A DNA stretch of 64,000 nucleotides, taken from positions 62,001-126,000 of the forward strand of contig VRMN01000013.1 in NCBI GenBank assembly GCA_008690995.1, in the 5' to 3' direction. The stretch is from Porphyridium purpureum (Eukaryota > Rhodophyta > Bangiophyceae > Porphyridiales > Porphyridiaceae). Below the pieces are notes generated by a model, which had not been told where the DNA came from, did no database searches, and worked only from the letters and a program-made list of their open reading frames with translations. This document shows, piece by piece, positions 58,498 to 64,000 of the stretch (its first letter is position 1; each line of letters starts with the position of its first letter). The position numbers and the translations under genes are program-made.

Positions 58498-59427
58498 CTA
58501 ATTGTAGAGCAATGCATCAAAGTTCAGAATCCATGTGCAACATGTCCAAGTCATAAAGTATGAGAATGCCTGGGCAAGAAGCAAAAGCGCGCAGCGTATG
58601 TCTCGCTGGCGGATAACCAACAGCATTCCGCCAAAGTTCGGGAGCTGAAGAACGTTGCATACCACATGGGCGATGATCGGAGCGCCCACTGACCTTGTTT
58701 GCGCGTACAGCCAGCCGGCAAACAAGCCGAATGCTAGGGTGTAGGCTAGCTGGAACAATGTCACCACTGCTATCTGGTGTTTGCTAGTACTGCTCTCCCG
58801 CAACCGCTCCACGACATGGTGCGCGTGTGCGATTGCGAACAGAGCAGCTGGCAACGATACAGCGACCCAAGTTCCAAATGAGCAGTGAGGACATTCTAAC
58901 AGCACGCGCACACAAGCCGCGCGGAAAGCCAATTCCTCAGACAACGGCGCAAGCACATAATTACGCGCCGCAATCCATCCACGCTCCGGGAAAAACGCAG
59001 ACGACCACGATGTCCATCTGCCTTGCTCCTGGTCAACACTTGCGCTCATAACCGTGTAACAAATGTCCGGCACATAAATCGCGAGCGTCAACGCCAAGGA
59101 AGAACATGTTGCCAAAAGCGCGCGACGCAGGTCAATACCGTTGAGCACCTCCTCAACACAGGTCATGGAATCATAGTTGTTCTGCGTCACGCACAGCCAC
59201 AACGAGAGGAGCTCGCACAGCAATGTAGCAAGTAGCGCAACGGCGAGCGTCGCTAGCGAGCGTACGCGCACACCCGCTGGCGAATTGCGAGGTAGTTTTT
59301 GAATCGCGGGCACGTACAGGACGCTGACAAAGGCGAGCGCCACACAAACGACGCCGACGACCGCCGCGACGCAGGGTATTTGAGGCGACGGCGGCGGTGG
59401 TGGCCACGATACGAAGCCGGTCACCAT
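58498..59427 (-). CDS. RCE1: RCE1-type CAAX prenyl protease (CPBP family)
   Basis: A 309-residue integral membrane protein with seven to eight spans, resembling RCE1, the ER protease that removes the last three residues of prenylated CAAX proteins. Catalytic blocks are in order: NYVLAPLSEELAFRAACV (E164-E165 and R168), LFAIAHAHHVVE (histidines about 200) and APIIAHVVCNVLQLPNFGG (His about 248, Asn). RCE1 has 'APL.EE..FR', 'HFHH' and 'H..CN', so this is a close match. I start at MVTGFVSWPPPPP because the first span follows at once. The frame continues upstream to an ATG at 59721, but that part overlaps a better small plus-strand ORF. Confidence 0.85.
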   Translation of the reverse strand: MVTGFVSWPPPPPSPQIPCVAAVVGVVCVALAFVSVLYVPAIQKLPRNSPAGVRVRSLATLAVALLATLLCELLSLWLCVTQNNYDSMTCVEEVLNGIDLRRALLATCSSLALTLAIYVPDICYTVMSASVDQEQGRWTSWSSAFFPERGWIAARNYVLAPLSEELAFRAACVRVLLECPHCSFGTWVAVSLPAALFAIAHAHHVVERLRESSTSKHQIAVVTLFQLAYTLAFGLFAGWLYAQTRSVGAPIIAHVVCNVLQLPNFGGMLLVIRQRDIRCALLLLAQAFSYFMTWTCCTWILNFDALLYN

Positions 59428-59437
59428 GCGATGTAAA

Positions 59438-59746
59438 ATGGCGTTTGCTGGACTCGCGCAACCGTCCTTCGTCACCGATAGCCTGTCGCGAAGTGCTTGC
59501 TGTCTTTTCGCGCGTCCTACTGGACCAGCAGTGCGACGTCGGCAGATGCCGCTTGTGGTGGCGGCATCACCAACTGACCAATTTCTTGCACCAGAGTACA
59601 AACAGGCGCTAGCTGTGCTGCTTGCGGCTTCAGCGTTGCTCGCAGTGCGTGTTGGGGGCAAGAGCACAAAGAAGCGTCCGGCTGATGCCAAGCCTACGGT
59701 TTTTCGCCGGGCGGAAAGCATCAAGGGAGATTCTGAAGAAGATTGA
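59438..59746 (+). CDS. Small plastid-type protein with one membrane helix (tentative)
   Basis: A 102-residue open frame. The start resembles a plastid transit peptide: MAFAGLAQPSFVTDSLSRSA, rich in Ser/Ala and without acids until VRRRQMPLVVAAS, a plausible cleavage region. The mature part begins PTDQFLAPEYKQ, has one hydrophobic helix (about 57-72, ALAVLLAASALLAV), and ends in a charged tail (KSTKKRPADAKP to GDSEED). No family recognised. An ATG four codons earlier (59426) is also in frame. Its start codon lies ten bases from the RCE1 start on the other strand, so one of the two starts may be wrong, or the promoters lie inside each other's coding sequence. Confidence 0.45.
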   Translation: MAFAGLAQPSFVTDSLSRSACCLFARPTGPAVRRRQMPLVVAASPTDQFLAPEYKQALAVLLAASALLAVRVGGKSTKKRPADAKPTVFRRAESIKGDSEED

Positions 59747-60062
59747 CACCCTGTGACGAAGATCGCCTGCACGCTAGAACAGGGACAGTATGATGATGCT
59801 ACACATGGTGACGATCAAGTGAGCTGTACAAGCACACGAAGGACCTGACAAGGAGAACAGAATGCTTTACCTCGGTAAGGTCTTGAGGATCCGAGATTTG
59901 AGTCCACACCGGTCACTCGCCTGGAGTGAGAAAGACATTCGAAAGAGTAAAATCGAGATGTGACTAGATTTGCGTGCAACAGCCAGAATTGCGTGAAGAT
60001 CGGAAGAAGCGCACTCGCGCACGCCTTGGACGCTGGTCGCAGATTCCTTCCGAGCAACACGC

Positions 60063-61364
60063 ATGAATGAGGAGGATGTAAATCCACCGCTGCGCGTCGC
60101 AGCGGCACGGATACAGAAGCGCGTCCTGGTCCGAAGACATGTGTGGTGGGCTGTCGGGTTCGCTAGCGTGTGTCTGCTGTTAGTCATTGGTTTGGCGCAG
60201 CACGTCCCGGCGTCGTGGAAGGGAGTTGGAAGCGCGGAAGGAAAGGCCCCTGCTCAAGCACGTCTCGGTGCGACAGGTATTCGCAACAAGAAGGTCAAGT
60301 TTGGGTCATGTCCCGGCGACTATTTGGAAGGAACGGTGGAGCTTCTGGTTCGCGCGATGCCCGCGCCTTTTGACGCTGAGTATGTGCGAGACCCTGGGCC
60401 AGAGGAAGTGGACGTACTGATCAAGACAGACGCGTACGGAAAATGCGCCAAGGTGCAAGGTCACGGGTCGCTGATGGACGTGATCCGGCCAAAGTACAAG
60501 CATCTGGGTATTATTCCGCGCGTAAGCGCTGTCATGGAGCCGTACGGTGCGACGAGCCTTCCCATTAGGGATCGAGTTGTGCTTCATGCGTGCCGTCCGA
60601 ACGTCGGTAGGCGCATTGCAGCCTCGGTGAACGATAGTGAGCTGGATATTATTCATGCCCCGTACGCTCTGATCCACTTCGGAGAGCGGCAGGGAGCCCT
60701 GACGCCGGAGGACCTGATCCGGACCGGTGTATATAGGGCAAAGCACGCGGAAGAGGTCCTCAAATCGAAAACGGGATTCGCAGTGTTCGCGGCTCGCAAG
60801 TGCGGGCTCGCCGACGGCGAGCATGGATCTGTGGGGCGACGATATGCCGTGGCAAGGACCGCGCTTTTTGACCAGTTGACCGCAAGGTACAAGCCTGTCG
60901 ATGCCATTTCAAACTGCCGGCGGAATGCTCAGCCGCGCCGTGAAAAGCCTCCGTCGCATTTGAACACAGACCGCAACCTTGCCATCTGGTGGTACCAACC
61001 GTTCAAGTTTTCATTCGCAACCGAGAACCAGGAGCACCCTGGGTACATTACGGAAAAGCTGATCAACAGTTACGCTGCGAATACCGTACCGATCTACTAC
61101 GGCGATTTTGAACTCGAGCGGTTAAGTATTAATCCGGATGCAGTCGTGTTGTGCCGTCCGGAAGTGTCCGCCGTGGACTCCGGCATGAATTTTTCCCAGT
61201 GCATTGAAGAAATCATGCGACTGGACGGCGACCACACCGCCTTCCTGGCCAAACTCAGACAGCCGCTGTTTACTGGCAACCAGCTTCCGTCTTGGATGAC
61301 ATTTGAGTATTATGCAAACGAGCTAGCCATCCGTTTGCGTCTGCATGCCATTCCGGATAGCTAG
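60063..61364 (+). CDS. GT10-family fucosyltransferase-like glycosyltransferase
   Basis: A 433-residue type II membrane protein with a short cytosolic tail, one signal-anchor (about 28-46, WAVGFASVCLLLVIGLAQ) and a lumenal catalytic domain, the layout of Golgi glycosyltransferases. The C-terminal donor-binding region reads FKFSFATENQ, then GYITEKLINSYAANTVPIYYGD (about 313-345), matching the alpha-1,3-fucosyltransferase (GT10) motif 'FKFSLAFENS....YVTEKL...L.AG.VPVV.G'. The enzyme probably adds fucose to N-glycans or other glycoconjugates from GDP-fucose; acceptor unknown. The upstream half is less conserved, as usual for GT10. The start is the first ATG, supported by the anchor position. Confidence 0.87.
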   Translation: MNEEDVNPPLRVAAARIQKRVLVRRHVWWAVGFASVCLLLVIGLAQHVPASWKGVGSAEGKAPAQARLGATGIRNKKVKFGSCPGDYLEGTVELLVRAMPAPFDAEYVRDPGPEEVDVLIKTDAYGKCAKVQGHGSLMDVIRPKYKHLGIIPRVSAVMEPYGATSLPIRDRVVLHACRPNVGRRIAASVNDSELDIIHAPYALIHFGERQGALTPEDLIRTGVYRAKHAEEVLKSKTGFAVFAARKCGLADGEHGSVGRRYAVARTALFDQLTARYKPVDAISNCRRNAQPRREKPPSHLNTDRNLAIWWYQPFKFSFATENQEHPGYITEKLINSYAANTVPIYYGDFELERLSINPDAVVLCRPEVSAVDSGMNFSQCIEEIMRLDGDHTAFLAKLRQPLFTGNQLPSWMTFEYYANELAIRLRLHAIPDS

Positions 61365-61624
61365 AAAGAAGGATAACGCAGTCAGCCACTCTGTCTGCCT
61401 GGCAAAGCGTGAAAGAGCATCTCTGTACTGCGAGCGGTTTCCGACAAACAAGTTATGAATTTAATATTCGTTTGCTATCTCCGAGCGTGTGGCTTTAATA
61501 ACCGCGTCAACAAAGCGTACAACTTTGCTTACGCCAAAGAGAAAAGTTACGGAAAGTTTTTTCTCCCGCAGCGCAAGCTCATGCACTCATTGATGATGCG
61601 TGTAGATCTCTCAGAATAGCTCGG

Positions 61625-63217
61625 CTAAGCCTTAAAAATGGGAGCAAACATGGGACGAAGCTCGGCAAAGACGTCTTCAGGATGCCGCGAGGCATTGACC
61701 TCTGTCAATTGGCCGCTTGCTTTGTAGTAGTCGAGAATCGGACCGGTGTGGTAAACATAGGTCTTCCATCGCTTTTCAAAGCGCTCCTTGGGGTCAAATG
61801 TCGTGTACCTGCGCATGCCGGACATCATGCGCTCCATGGCCACTTCCTTGCGGACGTGGAAGTGGATCGCGCCGCGAAAGCCGACCATCTCCTTCTCAAA
61901 CAAACCGGCCTGATCAATCTTTCGCGGAAACCCGTCGAGCAGAATGCCAGGGCCTGTCACAAACTGGAATGCCTTCTTCAGAAGGCGGATCGTGATTTCG
62001 CTTGGCACCGCCTGTCCCTTTAAAATGCATTCTGTGATGGCTTTTCCCTCTGCGCTCTTCCCTTCCACCTCGGCACGCAGCACATCACGGGCTTGAATCC
62101 AAGTCCACCCGAACTCCTTGGCGATGCGCTCACAGGCAATGTCCTTACCTGAATTGCGCGCGCCGAAAACGAACAGGACTGGCTTCACCACTGGGTCCGG
62201 GTGATGCATTTCCAGGAATTTGGCGAGATACTCGACCGGGTCTGCAGGTTGCTCCACCGCAATTTTCTGCATTCCTGCCTTGATCAAGGGAGCCACCGTC
62301 AGACTCAGGTATTGCCGCGCCTGCTCAAGCGTCATCTCACGGTTCTTTGCGACATCGACGTCCTTCATTCTGTCTAACCCCTTTCCAAAAGCATCCGCGT
62401 CTGCCGCGGTGAGCTCTCGCCCATCATCGGGCATGATTTCAGGCTCGACGGCGGGAGCAGCTGGTAAAGGCTCGGCCGCCGAGAATGTCTCAGCAGGCAT
62501 TTCCTGTGCAACTGCCTTGATCGCTGCGTCCCTCGGTGCCATCGCGTCATCAATGGCTGCGTCGAGTTCGTCCTTGGAGTCATCAATTCGATCCTGCGCC
62601 GCGGCAGTGGCTGCTACATCATCCGGGCCCGGTGTCAGGCCTTCTGGCTCTGCGATTACCGGCGACGGTTCCGGCTCGGGCTCCGGCGCCGCTTCGGGCT
62701 CGGCCATCGCTGGGGCCGGCTTCTCCGCATCTTCCGGCACCTCCGCGTTCTCGGGCTCGTCTGCCTGCTCCACGTTCTCGAACTCATCTGTCGGCTCCAC
62801 GTTCTCGAACTCGTCTGTCGGCTCCACGTTCTCGAACTCGTCTGTCGGCTCCACATTCTCGGGCTCGTCTGTTTGTTCCACGTTCTCGGGCTCGTCTGTT
62901 TGTTCCACATTCTCGAACTCGTCTGTTTGTTCCACGTTCTCGGGCTCGTCCTGATCCTCCGCGTTCTCCGGCTCCTCCGGCGCCAAGTATGGCTCGACGT
63001 CCTCCTCCGATGCCTCAACCGGCGCCGCCATCTCCTCCGGCGCATCCTCTTCAGCCTGCTCGTCAACGTCCGCAACGCCCATCGGCGGCGGCGGCGGAGG
63101 CGGAGCCGCGGCCTCTGCGTCAGCCCCTACCACTGCCGGTAGCGGCGGCGCTTCCGATCCATCCATGCCCGCTTCCATAGGCATCGACGGCGGTGGCGGT
63201 GGTGGAGGCGACGACAT
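61625..63217 (-). CDS. Dpy-30 motif plus adenylate-kinase-like protein with acidic repeat N-terminus
   Basis: A 530-residue protein. The N-terminus is Pro-rich (MSSPPPPPPPSMPM) and then highly acidic, including about eight 9-residue repeats of the type ENVEQTDEP (about 90-165). A Dpy-30-like dimerisation motif lies at about 290-340: QARQYLSLTVAPLIKAGMQK and then VEQPADPVEYLAKFLEMHHP. The C-terminal ~180 residues have an adenylate-kinase-like fold: P-loop LFVFGARNSGKD (ends K-D instead of the usual K-G-T/S), GILLDGFPRK, the NMP-binding VPSEITIRLLKK, and a short lid without cysteines. The combination resembles adenylate kinase 7, where a Dpy-30 motif accompanies a kinase domain. Catalytic activity is uncertain because of the altered P-loop. 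Confidence 0.82.
   Translation of the reverse strand: MSSPPPPPPPSMPMEAGMDGSEAPPLPAVVGADAEAAAPPPPPPPMGVADVDEQAEEDAPEEMAAPVEASEEDVEPYLAPEEPENAEDQDEPENVEQTDEFENVEQTDEPENVEQTDEPENVEPTDEFENVEPTDEFENVEPTDEFENVEQADEPENAEVPEDAEKPAPAMAEPEAAPEPEPEPSPVIAEPEGLTPGPDDVAATAAAQDRIDDSKDELDAAIDDAMAPRDAAIKAVAQEMPAETFSAAEPLPAAPAVEPEIMPDDGRELTAADADAFGKGLDRMKDVDVAKNREMTLEQARQYLSLTVAPLIKAGMQKIAVEQPADPVEYLAKFLEMHHPDPVVKPVLFVFGARNSGKDIACERIAKEFGWTWIQARDVLRAEVEGKSAEGKAITECILKGQAVPSEITIRLLKKAFQFVTGPGILLDGFPRKIDQAGLFEKEMVGFRGAIHFHVRKEVAMERMMSGMRRYTTFDPKERFEKRWKTYVYHTGPILDYYKASGQLTEVNASRHPEDVFAELRPMFAPIFKA
62735..62955. repeat. 27-bp coding minisatellite in the Dpy-30/kinase gene
   Basis: About eight units of 27 bp, each encoding nine residues of the form (P/F)ENVE(Q/P)TDE. 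Units differ at a few fixed positions (Pro/Phe, Gln/Pro), showing recent expansion with homogenisation. Confidence 0.9.
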
Positions 63218-63667
63218 TCTCCCTCTCTCTCTCTCTCTCTCTCCCCTCTCTCTCTCTCCACCAACCCAACCCCACCTTTCCCCCTACACCTTGCCCTTCC
63301 CCCTCACCCCTTCTCCTCTTCACCTCCTCAAACACCGCACGCGCTCACGCACCCGCACGCCACACAGAACGCGCTGTTCATAGTAAAATCACACACGTTT
63401 ACTATCAACCTCCAAAAATAGGTTTTGGATGCCATAACTTGGCGTGTGCGTTACTAGAAAAATCAGCACGATTTAGTAGACGGCCAAACGGGATTAAGGT
63501 ACAGTGCATAGGTGTAACGGGTCGAATACTGTACTTAGGTACACCTCAACTGTACCGATAAGTACACCTGAGCTGTACCTCTGGTAAGCGTTGGTGCCAC
63601 AAATGCGGGGGTGTGGCACACTTGAGGGTGTGAGAGGCGAAGTTTGTGTGTGGGAGAAGGAGGCACG
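63218..63667. other. Divergent promoter region with CT tract and ACTGTAC heptamers
   Basis: A CT microsatellite (63219-63260) abuts the minus-strand start codon. Heptamers lie at 63499-63505, 63528-63534 and 63549-63555, within 170 bp of the plus-strand metallophosphoesterase start. No gene is seen. Confidence 0.65.
63219..63260. repeat. CT dinucleotide tract
   Basis: CT-rich tract, GA-rich in the transcript of the neighbouring minus-strand gene and directly ahead of its ATG. Confidence 0.9.
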
Positions 63668-64000
63668 ATGAGGATGCCGATGGAGCGCACGCTGCTGCTG
63701 CCGCAAGCGCGCCGTGAGGAGAATGCGGCCGCGCAGGAGCAGCGCGAACCAGATGGCGTGCGTGAAGCAGCTGCGGCCTGCTTCTGTACGCCGCTCGCGG
63801 TGTACGCGATCTTCGCGACAGTGGTGCTGTTTGCGTCCAATGCGTGGCGCCTCGCTCAGGCAGAGCCAGGAGTGCAGTGGTGTGTGTGCGGAACGCATCG
63901 CGCTTGTGTAGACAATGGACCGACTCGCGCTGCTCATCTTCAACGGATTCAGGAACTCCTCAAATTTTGGTGGGTGTCGGATTTGCACATCGACCTGGAC
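63668..64000 (+). CDS. Metallophosphoesterase (acid-sphingomyelinase-like), 5' part only
   Basis: An open frame running from an ATG to the window edge (111 codons, no stop). A hydrophilic N-terminus (MRMPMERTLLLPQARRE) is followed by a signal-anchor helix (about residues 38-58, CFCTPLAVYAIFATVVLFAS). After a linker with a CVCGTHRAC segment comes KFWWVSDLHIDLD at the edge. SDLHIDLD is the first metal-binding motif (DxH, D105 and H107) of calcineurin-like phosphoesterases; 'F...SDLHID..Y' is characteristic of acid sphingomyelinase-like enzymes and related vacuolar polyphosphatases. The rest of the active site lies outside the window, so the substrate is undecided. The ATG is supported by heptamer-containing promoter sequence just upstream. 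Confidence 0.72.
   Translation, partial: MRMPMERTLLLPQARREENAAAQEQREPDGVREAAAACFCTPLAVYAIFATVVLFASNAWRLAQAEPGVQWCVCGTHRACVDNGPTRAAHLQRIQELLKFWWVSDLHIDLD

Noticed and set aside
59428-59721. N-terminal extension of RCE1
   Set aside because: It has no counterpart in the family and overlaps a better small ORF on the other strand; kept only as an alternative.
1-64000. tRNA, rRNA, CRISPR, transposon or virus-like element
   Set aside because: No B-box plus cloverleaf, no rRNA core, no spaced direct repeats, no transposase, reverse transcriptase, integrase or capsid-type text, and no long terminal repeats seen on either strand.

Overview
The window looks like nuclear DNA of an intron-poor, GC-rich unicellular alga. 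About 30 protein genes lie on both strands, almost all as single uninterrupted reading frames 0.3-1.5 kb apart, with long low-complexity N- and C-terminal extensions. Several products carry organelle-targeting leaders. The family mix (RWP-RK and Myb regulators, GT10 fucosyltransferase, anoctamin, TMEM120, BAG proteins, cytosolic Fe-S assembly, i-AAA protease) is eukaryotic. A red microalga of the Porphyridium type is my best guess from compactness, GC content and intron scarcity; this is inference, not proof. No rRNA, tRNA, CRISPR array, virus-like element or transposon could be supported.

Layout: 1-84 end of a left-hand gene; 0.1-2.7 kb no convincing gene; 2.7-4.4 kb Myb regulator and an SDR; 5.4-8.9 kb large C2H2 zinc-finger protein; 9.0-16.9 kb minus-strand block (YME1-like i-AAA protease, anoctamin, membrane-anchored histidine phosphatase); 17.5-21.2 kb thioredoxin and armadillo-repeat protein; 21.5-25.2 kb ATP10 assembly factor and an RH3-like DEAD-box helicase; 25.9-28.4 kb P450 and RING E3 with overlapping 3' ends; 28.8-29.6 kb a degraded coding remnant; 29.8-30.5 kb HD phosphohydrolase; 30.6-36.9 kb an MFS family cluster of two intact copies and an inverted dead third copy; 37.0-38.5 kb two neighbouring BAG-domain proteins, one with WW domains; 39.1-42.6 kb mitochondrial EF-P, a secreted Cys-rich protein and TMEM120; 42.7-45.1 kb microsatellite-rich and gene-poor; 45.1-48.0 kb PAP2-like protein and sugar transporter; 49.0-52.8 kb RWP-RK regulator and an orphan; 53.3-58.4 kb NBP35 and a POL5/MYBBP1A-like nucleolar protein; 58.5-61.4 kb RCE1 protease, a small plastid-type ORF and a GT10 enzyme; 61.6-63.2 kb Dpy-30/adenylate-kinase-like protein; 63.7 kb to the right edge, the start of a metallophosphoesterase.

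There is no operon-like pathway. A mitochondrial theme recurs (i-AAA protease, ATP10, mitochondrial EF-P, DEAD helicase, armadillo protein), as expected for ordinary nuclear housekeeping genes. The most interesting non-genic signal is a recurring ACTGTAC/GTACAGT heptamer, twice as a perfect 18-bp palindrome, found mainly between genes and often within 300 bp of a start codon. The most interesting genic signals are the MFS cluster with its decayed inverted copy, the WW-BAG/TM-BAG pair, and the Dpy-30-kinase fusion with a minisatellite-encoded acidic tail.
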